Positions 34,538 to 45,689 of a stretch of DNA of 64,000 nucleotides are shown in pieces (position 1 is the first letter of the stretch; each line of letters opens with the position of its first letter). This DNA comes from Allolobophora icterica (lineage: Eukaryota; Annelida; Clitellata; Crassiclitellata; Lumbricidae), in the NCBI GenBank assembly GCA_963556255.1, contig OY744611.1:5545736-5609735 (forward strand). The letters are read 5' to 3'. Both the position numbers and the translations under genes were made by a program. The notes beneath the pieces were generated by a model. The model searched no databases. It was not told the origin of the DNA and saw only the letters and a program-made list of their open reading frames with translations.

Positions 34538-34814
34538 ATTATAACTATATAACTGCTGGAGGTGGTGAAGAGAAGGAAGCTGATTTACTTCGGACACATG
34601 ACAAGAGCGAACAATCTATCGGCATTCATATGTCAAGGCTATGTGGATGGAAAAAGGGCCCGGGGAAGACAGAGAAGACGCTGGATGGACGATGTGGAGG
34701 AGTGGACGGGGTTGCAGCTGGCGGATTGCGTAAGGAGAGCAAGGGACAGAGGGGGTTGGAGAAAACTGACGTCGTTGGCTCTGGTCTCCGATCCGCAGCA
34801 ATGAGGATGGTCAT

Positions 34815-37150
34815 TAGGGTGCATCGAAAAAATTTTTTGTTGAAAGCAATATTCTAATAGTTGCCGGTAGGTGCCTTTTATACTACTTAGTTACCATGTA
34901 AATTTTGGGATTTTTTGGATAAGTCCTTGAGGTGCCCCAACGACCCTCAAATGTTCATGATTTGAAGGCTCCGGAGCACTACATTTAAAGTAATTTGTTG
35001 CAGGGCAAACTAATTTATGTATAGCTTTAAAGAGTTCTGTTGATCTTTTAGTAGGTAGGTAGCATGGGCGGCTAGCCCGGGGGATCGAGGGAGACAAGTC
35101 CCCCATCTCTAACAGTGGGGTGGGGGTGGGCACACCATACATATGTGCCCCCAAATTTTGAAGAAAATCCAAATAGGGTTTTAAATTTTTTTACCTCTTT
35201 TAAACCAGATCAGTACAAAATTCTTTTTGACCAGATCATTTCAAAAGTGTTCCCCACACCTGTCAAACAAGATAGCCGCCACTGGTAGGTAGCAATCCAT
35301 TCGAGTTTCTAAAGATGAGCAGGAGTTTCTAACTGACCAGAGAACAGTAAGGTTGATATATATATATCAGCAATGTCGACAAACTTACAACAAATAAGCT
35401 TGTTAACAAGCAGAGAAGAAAAGTTAAGCAAGTTCAACGAGTCGAAATATATCACGTCATTGTGTGATGAGAAGGTCGTGGATGTTAATGATGACTTGGT
35501 AGACGATTATGAATCTAATTTCAATATCAGCAGGTCAAATAATTGCAATGAACCAGATGATGAAACTAAGGATCATATTGTTCAATTTAGTTGTAATCAA
35601 CTTGAACCTGTATCGAACGTTATAGTCAAGAGACTTTCGAAGTAGATTACCAACATTAGCTTAGGCCTGTGATCGTTATGGTGTTCCAGACAGAGTAGCT
35701 GCTGAGATAACACCCACGGTGCTGCAGGATTTCGGTGTTATATGTGATGCTGATTTGTCAAATGTTATTGACCAAAATAAAGTTTGACGTGAATGATGAA
35801 TAAGCTGGAGGACTTGAATAACGTAGGTGATTTACTCGGTTTATTTTGGATGGTCGAAAAGATAAAACTCTTTCGCGCAGAATGTCAAGTAAGGAAATAA
35901 ATATACTACCGGCGAGCTGATACCGAGGAACACTTAGCCTATCGTTGGTGAATGAAGGAGCCAGGATCGACTTACTTCGGACTTGTATCACCCACGACTA
36001 GATGTGCCTTGCAAAATTGTTAACAACATCGGATCATATACTTTCACTACACATATCGCCAGCATTTGAAAATTTACTGATGGTTTGCAACTGCCAATGT
36101 ACAATTGCAATATTCTATTTGCAGTTGTCAACCACCGCAAGTGATTTAATGTTGCATGGTCTTTTCTATATTAATTTAACGAGCACTGACTTCTAACGAC
36201 CGCGTTACTAATGTCCCACAATATTGCCGGTCACTACTTAGGTGTTGCAGGTAGAAATTCCATTCAATTTTATCAAAGAACAATACTGGCAACTGTTTGC
36301 ACGTTAATAACCCGTTACCAATTGGTCCAGAGAAAGGACGAGGACCGCTTGTTGCTCCGTGATAACTGATGACCGTATGAAAATTTGAAAGCTGGGGACA
36401 CGTCATATCCTGAAAGCTAGGAAACTGTACGGTCTGGAATTCGAAATTCGTTGTTCCTGTGCTAAAGTTTGATGAACACTTAACTCATTGACTGGCAAAT
36501 ATACGTAGCAGAGTACCACTAACAGTGGAGGTATCTCATGAAGAAATGATGCAATTTGTAGCGACGCACCCAGCACAAAAGCGACTTTCCTAGATTTCCA
36601 TGCCACTCATATGCAGTGGAGCATTATGTTCAAGTAGGGACTGAGGCTTCAGTGCAATCTGCAGCATCAAAGCTAGGAACGGTTTATAAGAACAAGATTG
36701 GAATCCAGGCGAATAATGCCGACTATTAGCATTAAGAAAGAATATCGCATAGCCTGACTACTTAGACCTACTTGCATTAATGGGATAAGACTACTACTGT
36801 AGTTTACCATTACTGTAGTTTAAACACAACTCACGTTTCATCATTGGTGTAATGGACATAATGATGGAATAATATACCTACATGTAATATGTTTTACCAG
36901 TATTGCATTCTACTTCTCATCAGATTCATACTGTAGAAGCTTGTTTTCTGGACATTACTCCTTGCATAACATGGGCAAATATTGTGCGTCTAATATCAAA
37001 ACTTCAAGGTCATTGGGGCACCTCAAGGTCATTTGCTAAATTGATGAAATTGCACCAGAATACTGCTGACATCAGATGGCAACTACTTTGCACTATTAGA
37101 AATAAAAATGAGAAAAAAATTTTTTCTCCCATTATGATCGATGCACCCTA
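34815..37150. mobile_element. TAGGGTG-ended DNA transposon, 2336 bp
   Basis: Ends TAGGGTGCATCG, perfect inverted over 12 bp, with A/T runs inside both. Perfect 8-bp duplication ATGGTCAT (34807-34814, 37151-37158). Subterminal CCTTGAGGTGCCCCAA and TTGGGGCACCTCAAGG (34928, 37014) are shared with 19459-23671. A plus frame 35373-35645 (90 residues, acidic) is the only sizeable ORF; unrecognised. Otherwise decayed. Contains a small hAT MITE. Confidence 0.85.
35063..35284. mobile_element. hAT-type MITE, 222 bp
   Basis: Ends CATGGGCGGCTAG and, read inward, CAGTGGCGGCTATC. Perfect 8-bp duplication GTAGGTAG (35055-35062, 35285-35292). Contains TGCCCCCAAATTTTG, typical of hAT-derived repeats. Confidence 0.8.
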
Positions 37151-37299
37151 ATGGTCATGATGATGATGAAACAAAGTAGCATATATAACTAACTAAGTCC
37201 ATGTGCTGGGCAAGCAAACTTAATTGCAAAATGATCTCGTATTCGTCCGAGCAAAGATGCTGTAGATTGTAGAAGCCAGCTTGGGATCTAGTATAATGA

Positions 37300-38190
37300 G
37301 TATGACGACCAGTATACTTCGCATCATCGGGGGAACTGATAAGAGATCTACGATTTGCGGATGACATTGCACTCATGGCGGAGCAAGCAAAGGGGCTGCA
37401 AGAACCACTGACGAGAGTAGCACTGGCGAGCAAAGAAATGGGTATGAGCATCAATGTGCAAAAGACAGAAAGTCAGTTCCTTGGAAGGGGGACACCCTGT
37501 TTCAACTTCAGGTGGATGGACAAAATCTGGAGCAAAAGCAGGAATTCGTAAACTTGGGAGGATATATCAACGCGAAGGGCGAATCTGAGAAGGATGTGGA
37601 ACGAAGAATTGGGTTGGCAAGAGGAATACTACAGGCACTACACAAGGTGTGGAGTGCGAGGGAAATCAGCAGGACCACCAAAGTACAGGTGTATGAGACA
37701 CTTGTACTAAATGTATTTGGCTACTATATAACTCGGAGACATGGACATTGAAGGAGGTGCAGAAAAGACGATTAAGGGTGTTCGAAATGGTATGTTTACG
37801 AAGGATAGTAGGAGTCACCAGAAGAGACCGGATAAGAAATACGGAGATACACAACAGACTGAATATACACCAGGACATCGTGGACAGGATAAGGATCAGG
37901 AGACTGCGCTATTTCGGCTATATATCAAGAATGCGAAATGAAAGATACCCGAATATAGCACTACACGGATACGTACACGGAGAGCGGAGGAAGGGAAGAC
38001 CACAGTTACGATGGATTGATGGGATTCGAGAGGACTGCAAGGAGATGGGCCTATCCGTGCAGGAGGCTACGCAGAGAGCACAGGACAGGGAGAAGTGGAG
38101 ACTCGCCATAAATGAGCGGCTATTGCGTGCTGGGGCATCGCCAAAGCCATAAAGAAGAAGAAGAAGAAGAAGAAGAAGAAGAAGAAGAAG
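37300..38190 (+). mobile_element. RTE-like LINE 3' part with (AAG)n tail
   Basis: Blocks in order: LRFADDIALMAEQAKGLQ (reverse-transcriptase catalytic box), INVQKTESQFLG, EFVNLGGYINAKGESEKDVE, then after one shift near 37730 KRRLRVFEMVCLRRIVGVTR, RRLRYFGYISRMRNERYP, GERRKGRPQLRWIDGIREDC. The stop at 38152 is followed by (AAG)n to about 38190. 5' truncated. Confidence 0.85.
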
Positions 38191-38428
38191 ATACTTCTTA
38201 AAATAGTTATCGAAAACTGATAGTAGCAGGCTACGTTCATAATAATCTAAGCATGAAAATAGAGATTAGAAATTTGTTTATAGAGTCAAGTTTTAATTTA
38301 TGCAAATAAGAAAAGCAGCTTTCAGCATCTGTACCATAAAGGTTCTTAGCAACGACTCTAATTGCAAGGCAAACAAACATTTCAAACAATAATAATAAAG
38401 AGAAGCCCATACAGGGTTACAATAGGTC

Positions 38429-39511
38429 GGCACCCCGTCAAAAGAGCGCCCGACAATAGAGCGCCGACAAAAGAGCGCCGACAAAAGAGCGCCGACATAA
38501 GAGCGCCGACAAGAAGTGTAAGGTGTTCCGGCAAATGGTTCACGAACAAATGGTTCACGACAAATGGTTCACTGACGAGAGGTTCACGCTCTTTCAGCTT
38601 CAAGTGTGAGCTCTATTATCATCGCTAATCCAGCTCTAGTTTGAGTATGTTTTCATCGATGACCCAGCTTCCAGTTTTAGCTATATTTTCATCACTTATC
38701 CAGCTTCTAGTCTGAGCTCTGTTTTCATTGATAATCCAGCTTCTAGTGTGAGCTATATTTTCAACGCTCCTCTAGCTTCTAGTCTAAGTTTTGTTTTCAT
38801 CGCTCCTCCAGCGTCTGGTTTAGCTATATTTTCATCAGTCATCCAGCTTCTAGTTTGAGCCATGTTTTCATTGCTCTCCCAGCTTATAGTTTGAGGCATA
38901 TTTTCCTCGATAATCCAGCTCTTAGTTTGAGCTATATTTTCATCGTCAATAAAGCTGAAACTAGAAGTTTAATGGCCGATGAAAATATAGCTCAAACTAG
39001 AAGCTGGAAGATCGATGATTATTTCAAATATTAATTATTTATCGTGAACCATTCGTCGGTGAACCATTTGTCTTGGAACCGAAGTTTAATGATAGAAATT
39101 TAATGTATTTAATGGAATGCATTGAATAAAGATAAAAGGTTTATTAACGGAACGCAACGAAAAAGATTACAAAGCAAATCATGTTTTCTTCCGTTCCGAA
39201 TACCAAGATTCTGTTCGCGTCATCCGCGCGATTTAATGGTTATGTCGGCGCTCAACTATGTAACATAAAATAAAATAAAAATACTTGTTTATTTCCCATA
39301 CCAGCTGATATAACGCAATCGGTAACAATCGTTGATAAATGTTTAAGTGATTTGATAATCTCTCAGCCATCCCTCAACCTTGAATGCTAATACAAGTTTC
39401 GGTATTGAACCCTAGATATAAAGTTCTCGCCGGCGTTCTTATGTCGGCGCTCTTTTGTCGGCGCTCTTTTGTTGGCGCTCTTTTGTCGGGCGCTCTTTTG
39501 ACGGGTCACCC
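38429..39511. mobile_element. TIR element with tandem-repeat ends, 1083 bp
   Basis: Left end GGCACCCCGTCAAAAGAGCG, right end read inward GGGTGACCCGTCAAAAGAGC. Both ends continue as four or five tandem 14-15 bp units (AAAAGAGCGCCGAC). Perfect 8-bp duplication AATAGGTC (38421-38428, 39512-39519). Contains a nested Foldback-like element. Superfamily uncertain. Confidence 0.88.
38522..39080. mobile_element. Foldback-like element, 559 bp, nested
   Basis: Left end GGTGTTCCGGCAAATGGTTC, right end read inward GGTTCCAAGACAAATGGTTC, each with two or three further AAATGGTTCACGA units. Flanked by GAAGTGTAA (38513-38521) and GAAGTTTAA (39081-39089), 9 bp with one change. The interior is about ten CAGCTTCTAGTTTGAGCTAT units of 35-40 bp, with the last in opposite orientation. 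Same family as 28365-31651. Confidence 0.82.
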
Positions 39512-40432
39512 AATAGGTCAAGTAGGGGTAAATAAGGGAATAGCATAGGCTGAGTAAAATGTTTAAAGGCATAATATTGCGGATACGATACATTATCCGA
39601 TTACTTGTGGAAGTTTTACTAGAGATATGTTGTATGTGGACCTTCCAGGTTAAGTGACTACCAATGTAAACACCGAGGAATTTACAAGAGTTCACTTGAA
39701 CTATCTGCTGATTGTTAATACATATATTTATGTTTGTAAACAGAACAGAATGAAGTTGGTTTTGCTTATATTTAAATATAGCCAGTTAGATTGAAACCAG
39801 TCAACCATTAACGTAAGTTCAGTGTAAATAAAATCAAGCAGGACATTAAGCGACTTATGAGATGCTAAGACATTCATATCATCTGCAAATACTATGAAGT
39901 GGAGCGATTTGGACGAGTTTGGGAGGTCATTTATATATAGGAGAAATAATAGTGGAACCAAGACAAAACCTTGTGGAACCACGTATTGGAGCATCCTAAT
40001 TATGGACAATGCTCCATTACATAACACCTGTTGTTGCCTGTTGTCTAGATAACTTATAAAACAGGATGGTGATAACCCACGTATCCCATAAGGCCATACA
40101 GTTCCTGTTTTTTTTTTATTATTATTAAAATCAAGTGATTTACCGTGTCAAAAGCCTTGGTTAGGTCTAGGAAATACCAAACGAAAAATGGTTGTCGTCA
40201 ATAGACTGGGAGATTCTATCTGAACATTGATGTGGACAGTCCAGAACGAAAACCAAATTGATTTGTGTTAATAATATTCATTTTGTCGGTATAGTTATAT
40301 AGTCTATCATGCACCAACTTTTCAAAGTCTTTAGAAAGAAGGAAGAATCGACATTGGTCGGTAATTACTGACATTCGTTTTATAACCTGCTTTAAAGATT
40401 GGGATAACTTTTGCTAATTTGATACCATCTGG

Positions 40433-41796
40433 CAGTGTTATTTTCGTTCCTAAAATCATTTTAGTTTTAGTTTCTATTTCTGTCAGGTGTCAATCATTTC
40501 TATTTAGTTTCAGTTTTAGTTTTTCATTTTTCAATCATTTTCGTTTCTATTTCGTTTCTATTCCTGAAATCATTTTAGTTTTAGTTTAGTTTCAGTTTCT
40601 CAAAACCAAATCATTTCAGTTTTCGTTTTTCAAATCATTTTAGTTTTAGTTTTCGTTTTTCACATAATTTTACTTTGAATGTAAGTTCTGAAAAATAGGT
40701 TAGCATACCTTTAATGAAGAAGAAATTACTTGAGACTCTTATTAGCGGGACTTACTGTAGGTCCTTTCAGGTGCCCCAATTGTGCCCATACGAGCATTCA
40801 TAGTGTAAGACGATTGACGTATAATTTGTACTGTAAACGTTTTGATAGACCAATAAACTGGTGGTTATGGTTATGATAAAGTTGGTTATAGACTCTAGTC
40901 GCTTTATATATTCTGTATAATCAGTTTTGTATGAGGTTCTTTCCTTGAAATGCAGGCATCCAGAATCTGTATTGACGGGCTCTCCCTATCCTCCACTTAA
41001 CGCTTAGACTGTGTTTTCTTGTTTCTATCTTCCTTTGAATTTAAGAGTGTGTGAACCTCGACATGGTTATGACTTATGTGTGTTTTAAGATTTGTTGGAT
41101 TTTTACCTGCAATAAAAAATTACAAAACATGTTTCTAATTGTGATTACTGCTGTATAATTTCACATACTAAAGTAAGGGTGTGTAGCCAAACGACGAATG
41201 CGGAAAAAGTAGCGAGTATGATGCGTGAATTGCGTAGTGACGTACCAGCTATGCGAACCCCACACGGCTCTCCTTTTTCATTCAGAACTGTACATCGGCT
41301 TCTGTCGTTATCTTCTTCATATATAAAGTATTCCCATACAATACTTTCGCGTCTAATACCGGATAAAAGCTTTACTAGACTCATTATTAATAACAAATTT
41401 CGTAGACATGCACCGACAGTTTGACATAAATTGTAGACCGCAAACAGAAAGTTGTATCCTGATAATAATTTTAAACATGTAGACATGCGCCGCTCAACTG
41501 CCGCGCCGATAATTTAATAATAGAGATTGTTTGGATTTTCATTTTCGAATCCCGTTTTTAGTAAAATACATGGTTGGATTTTCAATACTTTTCGTTCCAA
41601 AAATCATTTTCGTTTTAGTTTTTATTAGTTTTACATCCATTCTTTTTCGTTTTTATTTCGTTTTCGTTTCCAAAATCTTTTTCGTTTTCGTTTTTATTTC
41701 GTTTCGATTTCTAAAATCTTTTTCGTTTTAGTTTTCGTTTTCGTTAACGATTGACTTTTCGTTTTCGTTTCGTTTTCGTTAACGATAATATCACTG
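40433..41796 (-). mobile_element. hAT element, 1364 bp, with BED-finger remnant
   Basis: Ends CAGTGTTATTTTCG and, read inward, CAGTGATATTATCG. Perfect 8-bp duplication CCATCTGG (40425-40432, 41797-41804). Both ends are long TTTCGTTTTAGTTTTCG low-complexity tracts. A minus frame at 41486-41145 gives ESIVWEYFIYEEDNDRSRC with CGVRIAG, the start of a BED zinc finger as found on hAT transposases; the rest is lost. Confidence 0.9.
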
Positions 41797-41816
41797 CCAT
41801 CTGGGACTATACCAGC

Positions 41817-43740
41817 AGTAGTAGTAAAACTAAGCGGCTGGAACAACCACCCAATAACTAGGTTCATGATGGAACAACCACAAAAATAACTAGGTTCATG
41901 ATGGAACAACCACCCAATAACCACATGACGTCACGACCATCATACGACGTCAACGAAACTACAGGAAATCCCCGCAGTTTCGATCACGCGCCTACGAGTC
42001 ATCGTGAAAGGAATTAAGTAAGTAAGTAAGTATATTCTTTATTACACCATTAGCAAACGCACAATGGGACAGAAGTTAGAAGCATTGATTGTAAAACATA
42101 GAAGTAATAATAAATCGAAATAAAAATGATAAAATAAGTAATTTAAAAAAAGCAAGTGTTTTCTTATCATTTATGCAGTTATCTAGCAATGTAACCCTTC
42201 CCCGTCAAAGGATCACATCGTGGTATTTCGCGATTATGCGAGCGAGGTCGAAGATAGTATCCGGAAGATCGTATCGGAGGGAGCAAATCATGGAGGACAT
42301 GCCCTGGGTTCCGAAGGATTGCTACAAAGAGAGCATCGTCAGCCTTAGAACACAACAAGTCAAATGTAGGAGTATCAGTTGGCAGATACCCTTGTCGTTT
42401 AAGCTTACGTATCAAGGCAGAGAGACGTTCTCTCTCAAGACCATTGGAAAATCCCCACCAGACTGGAGATGAGTACAACATTCGTGCCACTGTGGTGGAA
42501 CGTACAACATCATGAAGGCGGCTTCCGGTTAATCCATGCGAAACCAGGACTCGCAGAGCAAAAAAGGATTGTTTAGCTTTACAACAAATGTTGTTAATGT
42601 GAGAGGAGAACCCAATTTTTTCAGAAAGAGTGACTCCCAAAATTTTAATTTCATTTACACGTACGATCCCCGCAATGGGCGGAGGGTAACTAGAATTTTG
42701 GTTCGAGGACGCCTTATTATGATTTCACAAGACTTACTATGATTTAAGCGCAAGTTGCAATTTCTGGCCCATTCAGCTATGTGGGCAAGTTCAGAGTCAG
42801 TGGTCGCTATGTTTGAGGCAGGAATTATCAAATAGCAATCATCTGCGTATTTGAATAATCGGTTCCCTGCATGAAGCAATTTTAGTCCAGAAATGGTGGC
42901 CAAAAAGTGGATTGGCCCAAGCGCTGACCCCTGTACAGTGCTAACATTTATACATTTGTATGGGGAAATGATGCCACAAAATTTAGTACAGTGCACGCGA
43001 TTAAAAAGCAAAGAAAGCACCCAATTGTAAACAAAATCAGGAATTAACATGGAGGCTAACTGCTCTGCGAGGTAATTATGCCTTACAGTGTCAAATGCCT
43101 TGGAAAAGTCAAGCGATATCATGCGGGCATACGGCTCGCATGTAACTGTTTCTAGTAAATGATCAGTTACTGCTATCAGTGCAGCCGAGGTCGAACCAGA
43201 TGGCCTGAAGGCATATTGATCTGAATAAAGACTATTATCCTTAGGGTTTGAAAGGATTGGATAATAGTAAATTTGCACAACAAATTTTTCCAAAATTTTA
43301 CATAAAATTGGTGTGATGGATATTGGTCGGTAATCAGCCTCTGTCACTGGGTTAGAGATCTTTGGGATAGGAGTGATTTTACTCTCCTTCCATTGCGGAG
43401 GGATATAAGACTCAGTTAGTGACTTCTTGTAGAGATAGGAAATTGGGGTTGCCAGTAGATGAGCCATACTTGACAAGAGCCACGAAGGAAGCCCGTCTGG
43501 CCCCTCCGAAGTGCCGCGAATGGATGCTAAGGCAGAATAGACATGGTAGTCTTCGATATCAACAGCATCTGCGGAGGTGACTGTTGCTTTTGCAGCTGGT
43601 CGTACATACTGATTGTCAGTGGATGTTTTGCAGTAGTGTTGATTAAGACTGTCGGCGGAAATTTTGCCTTTGTGTATAGGGCGGTAGTATCGATGATGAG
43701 TCCTGGGATGATTACGCGGGTTGGGAATAACCGACGGTTT
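41817..43740. repeat. Left Polinton TIR (split by LINE)
   Basis: 41817-42015 and 43681-43740 together match the right TIR in inverted orientation. The outer part has two GGTTCATGATGGAACAACCA units; the inner part includes GATGAGTCCTGGGATGATTA and CGCGGGTTGGGAA. The break after GGAATT (42015) and before GCGGTAG (43681) is where the LINE sits. Confidence 0.92.
42016..43680 (-). mobile_element. Rex/CR1-like LINE inside the left Polinton TIR
   Basis: 5'-truncated LINE with a (TACT)n tail at 42016-42032. Frame 43476-42655 is a reverse transcriptase: WKESKITPIPKISNPV, DYRPISITPILCKILEKFV, MISLDFSKAFDTVRHNYLAE, TVQGSALGP and LFKYADDCYLIIPA, the last with both catalytic Asps. A shift near 42690 leads to 42640-42179: LGVTLSEKIGFSSHI-type region, SPVWWGFS, YYLRPRSHNREIP. 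It inserted after the Polinton did. Same group as 7190-7796. Confidence 0.9.
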
Positions 43741-43757
43741 CTAGTAGAACATCCTGA

Positions 43758-44455
43758 TTATAAATTAATCAGTGCTTCATTATCTACCCAAGAATTGAAC
43801 GAGTCTGAATATCCGAGCCATTTAACGAAAGATTTCTTTCCACGTTTCCTGATAATCTTTTCTATTCTAAATATTTCTTGAGTCGTCTTCTGTAGCTCCT
43901 GTTCATAGAATGACCCCTGGATTTCCTCATCATTACAATCAGTAATCTTATAAGTTGGTGGATCTGTGTATTGAATCTGGGATACTGTAAAAAGTTCCTC
44001 CGTCCATCTGGGGGTATATCCTTTTGCAAAAATGTTCTTTTTCTGCGTTATTCTAACTTTATCTCCAATCGAGAATCTAGGAACAATAGGCTGTGAGACC
44101 TCTTCGCTGTATAAATTCATAAATACAGTCTTTTCATTCGCTTTCAGGCTAGCCTTAGCGGGCGTCATTTTAATGGAAGAATGTCTTGTTTCATTATAAT
44201 TACTAACCATTCCGTCTAAAACGTCGATATATCTTCTAGTTGAATTGGCTGTAAAGTACTTAAACATTTTCTCTCGCATCGTTCGGTTCCATCTCTCAAC
44301 GATGCAAGATTTTCTTCATTCTCAGTAGAGTAAAGCTCAACCAAACTCTTTACGTCTTTGTTATAGAATTCCTTTCCCTTGTCTACCCATATTTCCGGGC
44401 TTATACTAGGACCTAATTCGCCTTTCCAAAATATACCGATTCTCGGTATGTTGCT
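43758..44455 (-). pseudogene. Polinton integrase, 5'-truncated
   Basis: Retrovirus-like integrase. Upstream piece (44440-44290) has IWVDKGKEFYNKDVKSLVEL, the region of the second catalytic Asp. After a shift near 44285-44310, frame 44279-43758 gives the end of the catalytic core (YNETRHSSIKMTPAKASL), then a basic SH3-like region (VRITQKKNIFAKGYTPRW), and a C-terminal chromodomain-like module (IIRKRGKKSFVKWLGYSDSF). The N-terminal HHCC finger and the first Asp are absent: homology stops at about 44455, next to the opposed gene at 44482. The chromodomain would direct insertion to chromatin marks. Not functional. Confidence 0.88.
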
Positions 44456-44481
44456 TTAAAAGAAATCCTCGTATAAATAAA

Positions 44482-44967
44482 ATGTCGGGATTCAACAGAC
44501 CTATCCATAAATTTATAACGAGACCCACTCGTCGGATCGAAGTTAGAACCCAACCGAAAGAGGTGCGTTGGACGTTGAAAAAAGTGACGCATACGCCCTG
44601 CAGACAACTGGGTGGACTAAGATGGGAGATTTTTGCGCAACAACTGATAACGATTCAACCTAGAGAAACAGCTACAGTAGCGCTAGGACTAGGAGTTCGA
44701 CTGACTAAAGGATCGTGTCTAGTTTCGCTCAGACAGGAAATCGAAGCGAGTCTACGAGATGGAACTGTTACCGGACAAGTAGAAGACATCGAAATTACTA
44801 TTCAAAACGACTCGGATTCCGTAGTTAGTATAATCGAAGGCGATTCGTTATGTTTCGTTAATTACCTAACAGTTAAAAAAATTATATCCCGTAATTATAA
44901 AAAGAATGGACACGGAAACGAAAATCGATGGAAGCGCTCATGTTTACCGACTTTCGAAAATCACTGA
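44482..44967 (+). CDS. Polinton protein, dUTPase-like fold candidate
   Basis: 161 residues. ETATVALGLGVRLTKGSCLV and later IEITIQNDSDSVVSIIEGDS followed by LCFV recall the strand order of trimeric dUTPase-fold proteins, where a hydrophobic strand before N.S....I..GD..C/Q is typical. The dUTPase catalytic motifs are not all visible, so an enzymatic role is not claimed. Basic N-terminus. Overlaps the next gene by 62 bp. ATG follows ATAAATAAA. Confidence 0.45.
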   Translation: MSGFNRPIHKFITRPTRRIEVRTQPKEVRWTLKKVTHTPCRQLGGLRWEIFAQQLITIQPRETATVALGLGVRLTKGSCLVSLRQEIEASLRDGTVTGQVEDIEITIQNDSDSVVSIIEGDSLCFVNYLTVKKIISRNYKKNGHGNENRWKRSCLPTFENH

Positions 44968-45466
44968 AATTCAAAAAGAGATCGACCGGGAACGCGAAAA
45001 AAGAGCGGCTCTAGGTAAAAAGTATCGTAAAGGCGTTAGGTTTATCAACGTAGTAGACGGTATATCGACTCTAGTCGCGTTGGGTTCAACTGCTTCAGCG
45101 ATCACGGTTATGTCTACTATAGTCGCAGCACCTATCGCGATGGTTCTAAAAGTACTAGCGGTTGGAGCGAGTGTTTTCAGCGTGATCGGGCGTGTGATCA
45201 ACAGAAAGCTCACGCCAAAGGCGGAGAAGCACGAAAATATTAAAACGTTAGCCGAAGCAAAACTCAACACGATCAACGACTACATCTCCAAAGCTCTGGA
45301 AGACGATAATATTTCGGACGAGGAATACTCGTTAATCCTAAACGAACGCGTGAAATTTAATGAAATGAAAGAAGAAATCAGAAAATCAGAAAATCGAGAA
45401 ACTATAGCCGAGTCGTTGAAAGACGCGTTTGGGAATTCGATTAAAAACGTAGAACATAAAACATAA
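44906..45466 (+). CDS. Polinton membrane-associated protein
   Basis: 186 residues, intact. N-terminal charged coiled coil (about 14-45, IQKEIDREREKRAALGKKYR), a hydrophobic hairpin (about 48-100, STLVALGSTASAITVMSTIV and LKVLAVGASVFSVIG), then a charged helical C-terminus with ISDEEYSLILNERVKFNEMK. This layout is frequent in Polintons of animals; function unknown, possibly membrane interaction during entry or assembly. Followed by a minisatellite that overlaps its last codons. Confidence 0.65.
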   Translation: MDTETKIDGSAHVYRLSKITEIQKEIDREREKRAALGKKYRKGVRFINVVDGISTLVALGSTASAITVMSTIVAAPIAMVLKVLAVGASVFSVIGRVINRKLTPKAEKHENIKTLAEAKLNTINDYISKALEDDNISDEEYSLILNERVKFNEMKEEIRKSENRETIAESLKDAFGNSIKNVEHKT

Positions 45467-45612
45467 ACGTAGAACGTAAAACGTAGAACATAAACGTAGA
45501 ATGTAAAACGTAGAACATAAAACATAAACGTAGAACGTAAAACGTAGAACATAAACGTAAAACGTAAAACATAAACGTAAAACATAAACGTAAAACATAA
45601 AATGTGAAACGC
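45456..45612. repeat. AT-rich minisatellite ACGTARAACATAA
   Basis: About twelve units of 12-24 bp of AACGTAGAACATAA / AACGTAAAACATAA between two Polinton genes. The long minus-strand frames across it (FYVLRFTFMFYV type) are artefacts. Confidence 0.9.
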
Positions 45613-45689
45613 AGAAAATCACGTTCGCATTTCAATGTTTTAACGCGTATTCCAAAAACGCTTTAAAACATTATAACGCCTATTTAAAA

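Larger units (their letters stand above)
34538..37172 (+). mobile_element. RTE-like LINE 3' fragment, split by a DNA transposon
   Basis: Coding end at 34562-34804: VKRRKLIYFGHMTRANNLSA and GKRARGRQRRRWMDDVEEW, the typical C-terminus of RTE-like ORF2. The 3' tail ATGATGATGATGA is displaced to 37151-37172 by the element at 34815-37150. GTAGCATATATAACTAA occurs at 34521-34537 and again at 37175-37191, a 17-bp target duplication. Confidence 0.8.

Noticed and set aside
38153..38190. (AAG)n as an independent microsatellite
   Set aside because: It directly follows the stop of an RTE-like LINE and is its 3' tail.
45280..45635. Minus-strand frames with FYVLRFTFMF repeats
   Set aside because: They translate the ACGTAAAACATAA minisatellite and the antisense of the membrane-protein gene.
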